From Gracilariopsis chorda (taxonomy: Eukaryota; Rhodophyta; Florideophyceae; Gracilariales; Gracilariaceae), in NCBI GenBank assembly GCA_003194525.1, contig NBIV01000181.1:1-64000 (forward strand): 64,000 nucleotides of DNA, given 5' to 3'. The position numbers were made by a program, and so were the translations under genes. Of the stretch, positions 42,601 through 54,406 are shown in pieces (within the stretch, counting starts at the first letter, position 1; each line of letters begins with the position of its first letter). The notes beneath the pieces were generated by a model, which was not told where the DNA came from, ran no database searches, and worked only from the letters and a program-made list of their open reading frames with translations.

Positions 42601-42941
42601 GACTTTAGTGCTAATCCGTAATACCAAATCGCACTGGTTCTCTGTTGGTCGCATGGCGCATTCGTTCTGAAGCTTGACGTATGGCAACCCATTGATAGTA
42701 CCCTTGTACTGACCAACTGTAGGTTCATCACCAAGTATGAGCCATTTCCAGTGTGGGGAAAAAGTCTCTGCAATTTGAGAAGGGATTGATCCTTTTCCTA
42801 AATGTGCCAAGAAGTGGGTGGGACATATTGGAAAAGTGCCCTTTCTTGCCTAATTAATTCTAAAAACTTGAACAAAGCAGTAGCCCTTTCTTCCAATTGG
42901 AGGGTTTGGGGAAACAAGGGAATATTATTTTGGTATCTTAA
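39639..42941. other. AT-rich gene-free stretch
   Basis: This is noticeably more AT-rich than both sides. No ORF above about 90 codons, no domains and no repeat copies were seen. A short (GACA)n run, (ACAG)n-type, lies at about 42,508-42,537. It may be old relic DNA or intergenic space. Confidence 0.5.
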
Positions 42942-43274
42942 CCCTTTTGAACCGAAATACTTCTCTCCGTTATAATAGAGATAGGATAGGAATTTGATTG
43001 GATGGCGACCAGAACAGTTGGTTATGAGCCTGCCATGTGTTTTGTTATCTTATATCCAATACAATAGAGTTGAGCGAAAACTTTTTTTTGGCGTTCACTT
43101 GATTCTACATCGTCAAAACCCAATATAAAGCGTTGTTATAGGTTCTTCTTGGTCCAAACCCAGATGACACAATCGCAATATCACAAGCGTCTTCTTCAGA
43201 TTGGATAATTCTTATCTCTACCATGGTAGACATAATAACCATGGTAGACATAAGAATTATTCGGTTTAAAAGGG
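42942..43274. mobile_element. piggyBac-like MITE
   Basis: The element begins CCCTTTTGAACCG and ends CGGTTTAAAAGGG, terminal inverted repeats of about 17 bp with two differences. It is flanked by TTAA on the left (42,938-42,941) and TTGA on the right, one change from TTAA. CCC termini and TTAA targets are hallmarks of piggyBac. With 333 bp and no ORF it is non-autonomous. A second inverted repeat (43,203-43,260; 24 of 25 bp pairing) forms a large hairpin near its right end. Confidence 0.6.
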
Positions 43275-45752
43275 TTGAATTGGATAAGCAAAATCCTTGT
43301 TAATGAGGTTGCCCGACCGTCGAATGTTATTCACGCAAAGTAGTCAAAAAACTTCCGCAGAGACATTCAAACTTACATACACGAAATCACACGTAGTTGG
43401 TGATGTTGCAGTCCGACGTTCGGACTCCGAATGGCATAAAACAAATGCAGAAATGAGGAGACTGATTTAAGGATCGGCACACAATGTATTAAGGAAATTG
43501 TTTTTGAACTGCAAAAAGTAGCAATGCATACTTTGAATACTGCAAGCTGCGTCGATAAGTTGTATTTGCAACATTTACAAAAGACTCAGTTCGTTTTAAG
43601 GGCAAGGCGTCAAAAAAGGCTTCTTCTTATCCGCAACGAGGAGAATGCGGTTGCGCCATGATGGAACGGCACTCTTTATATCTCGAAGCTGCGTGCCTTG
43701 GGAATGTGAGCACTAGAGGACGAGTGCAAAAAGCTTGTTCTTTACGCCCTTTCCGTTGTACTCTTCGTGTAAGGTTGAGGGGCTAGAAAAGGGTCACCTG
43801 CTAAGTTTTTGGGCCAGGCCTTCTGGAGGGTCTCCACCTCGGTTTTTAGAGTCTGTTCGCTACACGGAGGATTAAGAACGCCGAATGGGGAGATGCCGAA
43901 TAGAAGTTGAAGGGTGACGGAAGGGTATGAGAGGTGGAACGGCTGGAAACTAAGTCACGATTACAGTTTTCGTTGTTCTGCTTTGAATTTAGTGCTAGCA
44001 CAGTAGCATGTGTCACGCTTGGGGTGCACGCTAATGGTTTTTTGGTGTTGGTAGGATACGGCTGCATAAAGTTTTCAAACACTGTCTGTTAGGTTCGATG
44101 GTTGTCGGTGTCAATTCGAAGTCTCGAGCTTCCCGGGCAACTGCGCACACGGAACGAGTACTTTTTGGTGGTTTTATTTAATGGAAACAATGGGAACAGG
44201 GGGATGAGGTGTATCGGACAGCAAGATGCGCTACGGGTATGGACGTATCTGGAGTGTACAGCGCCGATACGATAACAAGAATGGTCAGTACGCAGTTGTA
44301 GGATGCAGCTAATAGAGTGGTGAAAACAAGCTTTCTTGCTCGTGGAAGGGAAACAAGAAGCACGAGTAGTGAACGGCTGAAAAGTGACACCAAGTGAGGG
44401 TGTAATGTATCTGTTCGTGCAGTGCTGGAGACTCGAATGCAGCGAGCGTCGATTGGCAGGCGTAGGAAAAGAACGGGATGGGATTGTGATTGTAGGCACG
44501 GCGTTTGAACGGATGGAGGGTTTGAAGCGCCCAAGGCGGCTAAGAATGGGGCCAACCTTTTTTTTATTATCGTGGAACTTCATTACGGTATCAGGCGAAT
44601 GTACAAAGTTTTATGGGCGTGGGCTGACACTTGGTAGGTTAAGCGGCTTGTTTGGCAAGGGTGGTGTTGGGGCTGTGGTGGCGATATGCAGAGCGGTCTG
44701 TGTCGGTGCGGTGACGATGTGGATTGTGTAAATGAGCGCTCAAGCGTCACACGCGGGAGCGGCTCGGTTTGGGATGAAGTTGCGTAATGAGCCGCGTGGA
44801 GGGCCGAATGACAGACAGCGAAGGCAAGCATGAGAAGGGAGTTCGATTTTTGTATCGAAACAAGTCGTACGAATGTATGATGCTTGGCAGTTTTGACGCG
44901 GCGTTTAAGTGGAACGTACGTTTTGGAGAGAAACGGGCAAGTTGAATTGTGTGACTGGTCGGCGTGATTAAGAGCTTAACGATGCAAAACAAGAGCGGTG
45001 CAATGGGCAAAGTGACACTACGGCGCGGCAACTAAGTGCGCGTTGGCGGGCGCGACTAGCGGAGAGCGCGAGAAGTTGCGGCTAAGGTGTGGGTGGCATG
45101 GAGTGAACGCCCGCCATGGAAGGAGGTGCCTCGCAGATACGTATTTGGTGCGCACAATGGACAAGCGTAGCGGGACGAAGGCGCAACGCGAACAGCTATG
45201 CCAACGGTCCACAGGGGACACGAGTGCAAATGCGCATGCATGCGCGGTCGCAAGCGCAAATGGCGGGAAGCGACGGCGGCACAGCCACGGCAGAAAGCGC
45301 GGGAAAGTGCGCCGAATCGACATCGTGCGGTGCGTCAACGCACCGCAAAAAGCTAAAACGAAAAAATAAATACGGCACAAAACGCGCCGCGGGTGGCGCG
45401 GCGCGACACGCGTTGAGCGTCACACGACGGCGCATTTTTGTGATGCGCCGGTTGCTGTTGCTGTTTTTGCTGCTGCTGCCGCGGCTGCCGCTGCTGCCGC
45501 TGCTGCCGCTGCTGCTCTCTCCCCGCCCCCCTCTCCCTGCGCGTTGCTGTGCTCGTTGCTCGCCGTGTGTCTCCGCACCCCGTCACATCAGTGCCCCGCC
45601 CTCCCCCCTTCCCCGTCTCTCACCCCAATACAAAAATCCCCCCTCTCGTACTCGTACCTCCCCTTTATCTCCACCCACCCACACACACAAGTCTCCCTCA
45701 CAATCCTCCCCCATTCCCACTCCCCCTCTTACCCCCCCCACCCCTTACTACG
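43275..45752. other. Intergenic region upstream of the Rb gene
   Basis: Several short ORFs on the minus strand are Ser/Pro/His-rich without domains and are rejected as genes. At 45,448-45,520 there is a CTG/CCG trinucleotide repeat. From 45,530 to the ATG at 45,753 the plus strand is an almost pure C/T tract, presumably the 5' leader or promoter of the next gene. Confidence 0.5.
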
Positions 45753-48700
45753 ATGCCCCAAGCCCGTCCTATCCAACGCTCCCACATTCCGTTTCCACAC
45801 TTTCCCACCCAACACGAACCCGACTGCATCGACTTTCTCGTTCATCGACTCGCCCTTCCCGACCATCTCGCAACGCTTGCACATTACATTCACAACACCG
45901 CCCTCCCCACAGCCTCCGATCCCTACACAGCCGCCTGCGCCCTCTACGTCGCATCCATAGCCTTCCGCGCCGATCAAATTCCCCAACTTCCCCTCTCCCG
46001 ACTTCTAGGCGCCGCCTCCTCCGACCGCATTCCCCTTCGCATCACAACCCATTTCACACACAATCCAACAATGGTTGTCGATTCCGAACGCCACTCCCCC
46101 ACCTCCCCTCAACACCTAACCCCCCCCTCAACCCCCCCAGAAGCCCCACTCGTTCGACGCGTCCATCTATCGCACACCGCTTTCATGGTATCCGCCCACG
46201 TGTGGAGAAAGCTTCGTTACCTCATCGACCGCAATCTCCTCGTTAACCATCCCAGCGTCCCGCGTCTACCCTGGCTCTTTTTCATCGTCGCAAAGGCCAC
46301 AATATCCTCCCCAACCGACTGCAACCTAACCCACGTCCAAGCCTACCACCTTCTCCTAGCATGTCTCCTCCAATCCGGTTTCATCGAAGCGCCCGATCCC
46401 GAGAGAGCACTATTCCGCGTCACATGCGTAGTTCCCTCCGAATTACAACACTACAAACGCGCACTAGACGATTTGCTGCACAAGTGTATACGAACTCGTT
46501 TACCCTTTTTACCGCACTCGGATCAAGTGCTACAACAAATTTGTCAACAACTTGACCACGCCTACGACGCTCAACTCACCAATGTCAAGCATCGCCTTGC
46601 AACAGATGAGCGAATCTTCCTGCATGCGCCCAATCTGGCCGCCGTCGGTTCACCTCCAATCTCTCCTGTTTTCTCAGCGTCCCCGCTCAACCAACAACCC
46701 TCCGCCTCCACCACTCCCGGTGGAGCCACCAAGCGCCCGTCGGATGGTAGCAACGACGACACCACCCCCCCACCGAACCGTCGACCGAGACTTCTCACCA
46801 CCAACTCTTCACACCCGTCGTCCGCTCGACCACCCACCCCGGCACGTCGCCCTCGCTCTGCTTCCCACACGCCCATGTCCACTCCGACCCGCTTTTCGAG
46901 ATATGCCGCGTCGACGCGAGCTGATGCCCTGGACGCGCTTGCAACCGTTGCAGCCGTAACCCCTCACTCCGCAGCATCCCTGCCTGCCACCCCCCCTCCT
47001 CAACCGTTCCCTTGACACCCATCTCGGACGAGTGCAACTCCATCAGGTGGTTGAGAAACCTAGCAGACACAAGACCTGAGACCAGAACAGAACATGGTTT
47101 AACATGTCCACTTGATCAGGTCCCCACCACAGAGAGTATGCGCACACTTGCTGGTTCGCCTCGTCCCTTGAAAGCTGTCATCGATCTCGGCAGACGCTAT
47201 TCAGATGCACTCTGCAACGTGCTGAAGGAATTCAACGTGCCACACTACAAGCGCGCCGCTCTCGCCGTATACTTCTATGCCATCGAGGGAATCCTGCAGA
47301 AAGAACATCGAAGGCTTAGTAACCAGCTCCACAAATTTTCCGCAAAGGTCCTTCAGAACGCCATTCTGCACAAGAGTTTCCTCACTTTTGCTTGGGAAAC
47401 CACCGCGGCAGCGTACGGAAAGAAGGACCTCAACGTCTTCACTGTCGCATACCGCGCCTTCAACGTATCACCCTTTGAACTTACAAAGGCTCTCGACGCC
47501 TTCTGCACTCTGGTACCGCAGATGCCTCGTTCTTTGGTCAACCATATGATCAATTGCGACGCACGCATACTGGAGTGGATGGCGTGGAGACACGATTCTC
47601 CTCTCGTCAACGTATTGCAGGCATACGGCAGGGATCGACTGCGCATGCAGCAGTCATCTGGGCAAGCATCAGCGCCCGGCTCTCCACAGACACCCCAGCA
47701 TCGAAACTCGTCCAGTGATGTACAACCGTCATCCAGTGGTGGATTAGAACAATCAGCCAGTACAGAAGCTCCATCTCCACTGAGAGAGATGGAGCGGCCA
47801 GAACGCTTGTACAGCGACGTAGAAGCGCGGGTACGCGTTCTCGACTTCTTTTACGAGAAAGTGTTCGCGTTGGCCGGTACCCGAACCGAAGAACTGTTGA
47901 GAAGACTCAATCTCACCTGCCTCCGAAAGCCGGTGTGGAGAAGTATCAAATATTGCCTCTGGTGCCGTTGGAACTTGGTGATCAACCGTCATGTCGACTT
48001 GATTATCATGTGTGTCATATACGGCGTGGCCAAGGTGCAGCACTTGCGGCTCCGGTTCAGGGAGATTGTCCACGAATACAAGCAAATGGAGCACACCTGT
48101 GATCCCACGTTCGATTGCGAATCCGCAGCCGTGTACCGCAACATAACGTTGGACGACTATGGTCATCTTATCGATTATAAGTTCAACGATGATAATGAAG
48201 ACGCGGCGGGAAACCCCGTTCTCACCGAGAAAGTAGACATCATCCGCTTCTACAATAAGTCATTCGTGCCGCACATGAAGCAGTTCATTTTGCCGATAGG
48301 CGACGAAACATTACCACTCGAGCACGGTGATGGGATGGAAGTGGATACGGGTGGGCCCTCAGACGGTGACGGAACTGGCAGAGAAGAAGCTGGGGCGGGT
48401 GAGGACGGAGAAGTGGAGCTAAACACGTTAGCCAGAGCAGCTTCGAGACAGCGAGGCCTGCGACGTGAAGAAATGTTCCAGGACCTCGGGAGGAAGTTGC
48501 TGGAAAGTCCGATGAGAGTTCTGAGAACGAGAAGGTCGCCGAGACGAATTGGTCACATCATCGTGTCTCCTATGTCACCATCCACACGAAACATGGTTGC
48601 CAATCGGCAGTCAAGCGGGCGGAGAGGTGAAGGAGCGAGTGGAGGACCGATGACACCAGGGACTCGGCGGCTGTTCTCTTTCGGTGAAAGTCCCATGCCA

Positions 48701-48925
48701 ACACTAACGCCGATGGAGACAAGAGAGGGCGCAGACGGAGAGACCGGCCTTGGGTCACAGTATGTGCCCCTAAGCTTCGATGGTCCGGTAGCACAAGAGA
48801 GATCGGCGGCGTTTCGAAGGGAAGTTCAAATGATCATCGGACGTTCCGGTAGAGAGCCTGACGACGATGGGGACGAGGAGAGCTCCCAAAGCGAAAGCTC
48901 ATCGTGGGGGAACCGACGGGGGTAA
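45753..48925 (+). CDS. RBR: Retinoblastoma-related pocket protein
   Basis: About 1,056 residues. Start at ATG 45,753 behind a C-rich leader. The N-terminal Rb domain is seen in WLFFIVAKATISSPTD and HLLLACLLQSGF. A Pro/Ser/Thr-Pro linker follows, then pocket A starting TPISDECNSIRWLRNL and including YFYAIEGILQKEHRRL. A spacer leads to pocket B: DFFYEKVFALAGTR, RHVDLIIMCVIYGVAKV, and VDIIRFYNKSFVPHMKQFI. The C-terminal tail has many Ser-Pro sites typical of CDK regulation. Such proteins bind E2F-DP and chromatin regulators to hold back S phase. The N-terminal and pocket parts lie in different frames (stop of the first at 47,013; second open across 47,012), so an intron or a one-base error must join them; the exact junction is not resolved. 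Family assignment is firm. Confidence 0.9.
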
Positions 48926-50236
48926 TACAGGCATACAGCCGATTTTGTAGTAAGGGCGCTGTGTCATGCGACCGCGGACATTACATAGGTTTCTGTACAG
49001 GTAGTAGCGTCGGCGATGTACACATGATGTAAAGAGTGCAGAGTATTATTCGTCCTGTATAACTATGGTTCGGATCGATGACGAGGGGCCCGAACGGCTA
49101 CGTCTCGGCCGCAAGCGGAGTTGTCGAAGAGAATCGAAGAAGGTAGGGTTCCTTGGTAGCTGGTACATATTCGTGGTACTTGGGCTCGAGGTGGACGCAA
49201 GGTATACATGAAGAAAAGCATCCCAAGCTCTGCAAGAGGCGGTCGGTGTCCTCAGCAAGCGGGTAGCCTTTACCCAACAGCTCCAGGCCGTTCGGCGGGG
49301 TGGGGTTGAGAAGGGAAGCGGGCGCACGCCGGCTGTGGCACGTCCGACGCGGACCGAATGTTGGAAACGTACCGTCGTACCTGTGGTATGGCGTATCGTC
49401 AGTGCCAGAATTTATGGGCACGTGCGGGCAGTTCATAGATTCGGGGCATTTATTAATGACTGCGTCAGGCCCTGCGCTTACGTACACAGAGACGACGGCA
49501 GACTGATCATCGCTGACGCGCACTGTTGAGCGTTGCGGGCGCCTTACCGCCGAGCTCGGAAGCAGACGGCGTCAGGTCCGCCACGTACAGCGGACCGTTC
49601 TCGTTGGACAGACACCATCTCGATCGACACTAAACAATTTGCTGCAAAACTAGCTAGGTGTCTACCGTAATATTCACTGTTGGTCAAACCGTTATCGACT
49701 GGCCTGGGGTCCTTGGTCTGTGGACGGGAAGGAGCCGTTTGTGTGCGGTAACATACATGTATCTGGATCATGGTGATCCAGACAGCTTACGTTTAAGCCT
49801 TCAGCAGCGCTCGTCTTTTCCACATGCGGAGGAAACCGAATAACACAGATAGTAGTGTGATAAAATGTGTAGAGACCGGGCCATCGTTGGTAAGGGTTCG
49901 CCATGTTGCACCGCCGTCGTCCGCTACAGCATCGGGAGTACAGCTTATTGCGCAACACAGAAGCGAGACTGTTACGGAGCTTTACACTGGCATTGAACCC
50001 GCAGAGAAGAGCGCGCTTGAGAAAGCTGGCCAGCTAGCCAGAAGTCTGGAGAAGAGAACAACGGATAGGATAGAAGACTGCCCTCCATACCCCTGCTACT
50101 CTTCCCTTGCTACTCTTCCCTTGCTACTCTCCCAACCCACATTTCTTGCACCACTGCCGTTAAGTTACAGGGATAGACGGTATTCATTACAGATCTACTC
50201 CGTCTTAAACGATTGCGATCATTCTAATACACCTCA
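48926..50236. other. Intergenic region, no gene
   Basis: Only short ORFs without domains. A short tandem repeat of a TTGCTACTCTTCCC unit (three copies) is at about 50,092-50,131. Confidence 0.5.
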
Positions 50237-51118
50237 TCATACCCGCCGTGCCACCATCTGCCTCAGTTTCTGTATGCTGAACACGCAGAGGCAGGATAGA
50301 ATGGACACAACCCCCATCTGCGTCAACACCCTGACGGCATATCCCAGATCATTGTTTTGCCATACATCAATGTAAACTTGACTCAACGCGGGAACCCACG
50401 GCACGTACCTCGCTAGTATTGTTGTAGCAAACACCACCACAATGAATGAAACAAAGAACACAAAGTATCTGACTTGAAACTCTGTGCACCCCACCGCAAG
50501 TTCAAGTAAACCGGGCAACAAGTTGTACACATGAACCAGCAGAAAACTAGCTTCGTCCACAACTGCTGTTCTGTTTCCCATCCAAACTACAACGTCATTG
50601 TACACACAGAGTGCAAGAATGTTTTGCAACATCACCACAGTCAACATATCTATTGACCGAACGCACGTCTGCCGTCGAATCGACTCCCGTTTTCGAAACG
50701 CTTGCCGCCTTCCAAACACTGACACGCAACTGGACACTACGCAAACACTCGCACAAAGTACCTGCGCGCAATAGACCACGAACGACAGCGTGTAAACTCG
50801 AGGCACTTGAGACAGGGTGATGAATGATATCGTGATCGCAAGGTAAAGGAACATCAATACACGCCAGATCAGAAGCATCGCAGGCTGAACTACCCACGAA
50901 TATCCCGCCAGAAAGGTCAAGTCACAAGAGTGGCATGGCGCTAAGAGCGTGTTTTCAACGAATAAAGGATTGATGCTGCGGAGATGTTTCGAGCGCCGAC
51001 GGGGAGGCGAGATGCGGATTTGCGTTAATTCAGAAGAGTCGTGTCGTTCCACTGGGGGAGTCGTGAATTCTGTCGATGATAGCGAAACCGGCGCTGCGGA
51101 CAGATGGTGGTGAACCAT
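50237..51118 (-). CDS. Multi-pass membrane protein, function unknown
   Basis: 293 residues from ATG 51,118 to TGA 50,237. The first 60 residues are hydrophilic with a basic patch (PPRRRSKHLR). About six to seven hydrophobic segments follow, the first two around WRVLMFLYLAITISFITL and YTLSFVVYCAQVLCASVCVV, then a basic loop (GRRQAFRKRESIRRQ), and four more helices. The opening pattern W-x2-R-x4-FLY followed by a Y/F helix recalls FAR-17a/AIG1 and rolling-stone type proteins, but this is a weak likeness. No signal peptide is evident; likely an endomembrane or plasma membrane protein. No intron needed. Confidence 0.65.
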   Translation of the reverse strand: MVHHHLSAAPVSLSSTEFTTPPVERHDSSELTQIRISPPRRRSKHLRSINPLFVENTLLAPCHSCDLTFLAGYSWVVQPAMLLIWRVLMFLYLAITISFITLSQVPRVYTLSFVVYCAQVLCASVCVVSSCVSVFGRRQAFRKRESIRRQTCVRSIDMLTVVMLQNILALCVYNDVVVWMGNRTAVVDEASFLLVHVYNLLPGLLELAVGCTEFQVRYFVFFVSFIVVVFATTILARYVPWVPALSQVYIDVWQNNDLGYAVRVLTQMGVVSILSCLCVFSIQKLRQMVARRV

Positions 51119-51857
51119 TGATACTGCAGCAGTTATTCCAAGTCCTGGCTGTATCGAGACAAATGCTGGGCTTGGTCATCTTGTTTCGGAAGACGGAGGG
51201 CTTGGAACAGATTGCTTGAACATCGCTTGTCCTAGACGCGATGGACCAAATTGAAAGCACACGGCGCGTATCTACGCTTGTCTGGACCTGTACATTAATA
51301 GCAGGTTGTAACTCCAGACATTCTAGTTTTTGGTTCCCCGTGGTGGGCTTCCAGTCAAGAAGCTACTTCTCAACGCAACGAACTATGGATTTATACTTCG
51401 AATTGTAATGCATAAACCTGTTAGAACGCAGCAACTGCACTAGTTGACGGGTATCTTTATAACCCTTTAGCCCTTTACCCTTACCCTTTTAAATAAAAGA
51501 CTCCTTCCTTTCCTTTCGCCAGCACCTACCTTGCAACATCTTGATGGTTCATTAGAGACGCTCCACGCCAGAGATTCTCCAGAAGATCTTACTTGGACTC
51601 GGTGGCATTTCATGGTTCTCCAGGTGGACCACGGACTCCACCGATGTCTCAAGACCACTTCTGGGAGCCTCAAGCATCTCGTATTGTACAGGTAAACATG
51701 TTTCCTGCCAGCAGACTGATTGCTTATATTTAGGCGCGTCCTAGATCAATAGAATTACTATCTCGGTTGCCAGATCGTTTATTAGGAGAGTAATATTAAG
51801 GTTGGCCTTGGTACCCTTGTAACCTTGTACCTTTAATGCCTACCCTTGGCACTGCCA
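51119..51857. other. Intergenic region
   Basis: No gene seen. Around 51,459-51,490 the plus strand holds several CCCTTTA/CCCTTAC units resembling degenerate telomere-type repeats; the run is short and imperfect. Confidence 0.45.
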
Positions 51858-53474
51858 TCAGGCTGATCTTCTCCGACGAGAACGTTCTAACGGAAGAGTT
51901 ACACTACAATCGTTAATTAAACGAACTTGATTCACGAGTAGGTCGATGTATTCAGCCATCGTGGTAGCACATTTGAAAACTTCTTCCTCAAGTGAATCCG
52001 CTAGGGTTCTAAGCTCGTTTGGTTCCGGGTGTATCGGAAACAAAACTTTGGCTTTCGAGAAGTCAGAGTCGATTGTTGCTGAAACTGTGCAAAATACGGA
52101 GTAGAAGAGTGATATCAAGGCTTACTTTTCAGATTCGCTTCAACGAAGTCACGACATTGGGTACGCGCTGACGTTCCGATGTACTCTTTGGATTCTTGGC
52201 ACTCGGAGGGCTGGCTTGTAGTACATGCTTCATATTTGTTGAGTCCATCTGCAATTCGCTCAAAGTATTGAGTTCGAGAGTTGGCTTGCCGGAAAGCATC
52301 GGATTCGAATGACTTCACTCGTTGCTTCAGCGCCTTTGGCAATGCTTCTAAAGCATTACGCTCTGTGACACGCGGAAAATAAGTCAGTGAAACAGGGATG
52401 CAAGCAGGAAACTGAAGAAAGGGATGCGCATAGCGTACCTGTTAGCTTGTTAATTACATGCGTTCGAACTTTGTCGCGTTCATCCGTTGTGATTTCTCGC
52501 GCCGCACCGAGATCATTCCACGGGCGCCCATTTTGTACATTGCATATTCCATCCGCGACGCGCTCCAAGTATTTCATATGAGAGCTTGCAGTAACAAACG
52601 CATGCGATTCGATCAAAACTGCACATGGCTCGTTCTGACTTGCTTCCCTTTTATTCTCAAAGGTTAGCGGAATGTCAGGATGGGTTTGGTATACATGGCT
52701 GTATGCCGAACAAGGGCGGTGAAGCTTTGGGCCTAGCTTGGCCACAATATGTGTGCGAACTTTGGAGCGAGTGACCCAGGGGATGTCATTTTGCCAACTC
52801 GAAGAGAACCAGGTACCACCGTTCTCCAGACAGGCGAGTCCGTTCGCAACAAGAGCCAGGTATTGGGGTCCGGAGGTAGCCTTAGAAAAAGCGAATAACT
52901 CATACATATTTGCAGCGCGTTGTAAGTGATCTCGAGCTGGCGCTGTCATGCTCATATCTGAGAGTTAATGCGGTGATGAGGTCAGGCAATGTAGACGTAC
53001 AACACAAAGGGGGATAAGTTGAAGAAAGCGTTAAAGAGAAGCTTACTGGTAAGAAGGCGGCGGATATGCTCGTAGACTTTGCGACGTTTGTTGATGGTGA
53101 GCCTGAGCTTCCATTCCGGACCTTGACACTTGTGTGCTGAGCAGGATTTCTCGGTGCTGCTTAGCCATTCCGCAACTCTTGTCAAGTATTCATGGCGAGA
53201 AGTGGCGCGTTGCCAAATACATGATTCGGTTCGAAGGATACGGGCTCTGACAATAGATGGACTAACGGTTGTTGGGGACATAGCTGTGACGCGGATTAAG
53301 GTCAGAACGAGCAGCGACGCAGAGGAGTGAACGTGATAGTTGTAGAGCATAAAGCTTACCAAGAAGCTTCGTAAATAGACGTTGGCGGATGCGAATACGC
53401 TCCTCTGAGGTGAGGACGAGATTGTTAGTGTTGCTACCCGTCTGTGCGGGTGCGGGAGTGCTGGCCGGTTGCAT
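51858..53474 (-). CDS. Tandem KIX-domain protein (five modules, five exons)
   Basis: Joining exons 53,474-53,360, 53,283-53,047, 52,957-52,439, 52,362-52,126 and 52,084-51,858 gives one frame of 444 residues. All introns are phase 1 with GTAAG- or GTACG-type donors and CAG acceptors (76, 89, 76 and 41 bp). Five copies of a roughly 80-residue unit are visible: a basic helix (for example ERDKVRTHVINKL), a spacer, then a helix pair with the signature E.x3-6.F.xA.S...YL..VA.G (for example ATSRHEYLTRVAEWL, ASSHMKYLERVADGI, ANSRTQYFERIADGL). This is the pattern of KIX domains, known in CBP/p300 and Mediator subunit 15, which bind short activation peptides. Four introns cut the units after the first helix; exons 2 and 4 are both 237 bp. 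The fifth unit is divergent. Nuclear role is inferred. Confidence 0.75.
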
Positions 53475-54406
53475 TGCGAATGGTGTGGTATTGAGAACTG
53501 GGTTCGTTTGCGTGAAATATGGAATAGGTGGAAGCGGAGCGATATGCTAAGAAGCGTCGGGTGAAGAGATGGGTGTAGTGTAAACGAGCTGTTATTGACT
53601 TGAGCCTAACGACTGAAAACGGCAAATACTGTTCAAGTCCAACAAGGGAGTTAAGACATTGCTGTGAGTACATTCGCGATGGGTCCTTTTGCCAACTCTC
53701 ACTGCTTGGGTAAAATGGCGCGGATTCAAGTTTCGATGGGAATGCGGCGGCAGTCGCCAAAATGGGTGCGAAGAAAGAGAGCTTTGCACGGGAATAGATG
53801 GCGCTTTGGATGTTCGGGGACTTACGGGAGACAGAGCAGAGAGGGAGCTACCTGCGAGGACGGCGAAGCATTCGAGGCTGCGATGAGATATCGCCAAAAA
53901 TGGGAGACTGTCTTCAGACAGCGCCCTGCTGGTGTCGGTTCGCGCTTTGCCTATGGTAAATTGCGAAAAGGGCTGCGGCTTCTAGAAGCGCCATGATCAT
54001 GAAGCGCTTTTACTCCGCGAGGAACGAGATGCTGCCCATACCAATATGCTTACCGAGCACAGCCAGGAAGGGGAACGTGCATGTGTACTGGCGGTTGGAT
54101 AGATTGGTACTGTAACATAGATATAGATAACATATCTCAGACTGGAGCGGGGCGAATCTCGTGCAAGTCGTAGAGCGAAACAGAGCGGCGAAGGTGATTG
54201 GACACGGCGATGTGTATCCACGTGGCACAGCGAGTTGAGATTTGCGAGCAGAACGTCGCAGAGCAAGGTGCGGAGCGGCCAAGTCGCCGCGCCATTGGCA
54301 TTGCAAAGCGCAAGTGGCAACAAACCTCTCAACTAAAAATCCCGTCCGCCACCCACTCCCCTCCGTCCGAAAGCGCCACCCACCCCCCCCCCAAGCCCTC
54401 TCCGAC
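53475..54406. other. Divergent promoter region between the KIX and PI3K-like genes
   Basis: About 930 bp without a convincing gene. ORFs on both strands here are short and lack domains. The 60 bp before the ATG at 54,407 are C-rich on the plus strand. Confidence 0.5.

Noticed and set aside
45116..46246. A 376-codon plus-strand ORF overlapping the Rb start
   Set aside because: It is an alternative frame of the C/T-rich leader and the Rb N-terminus, giving Ser/Pro/Arg low complexity; the Rb frame has the domain evidence.
51459..51490. Interstitial telomere repeat
   Set aside because: Only a few imperfect CCCTTTA-type units, too few and irregular for a telomere call.
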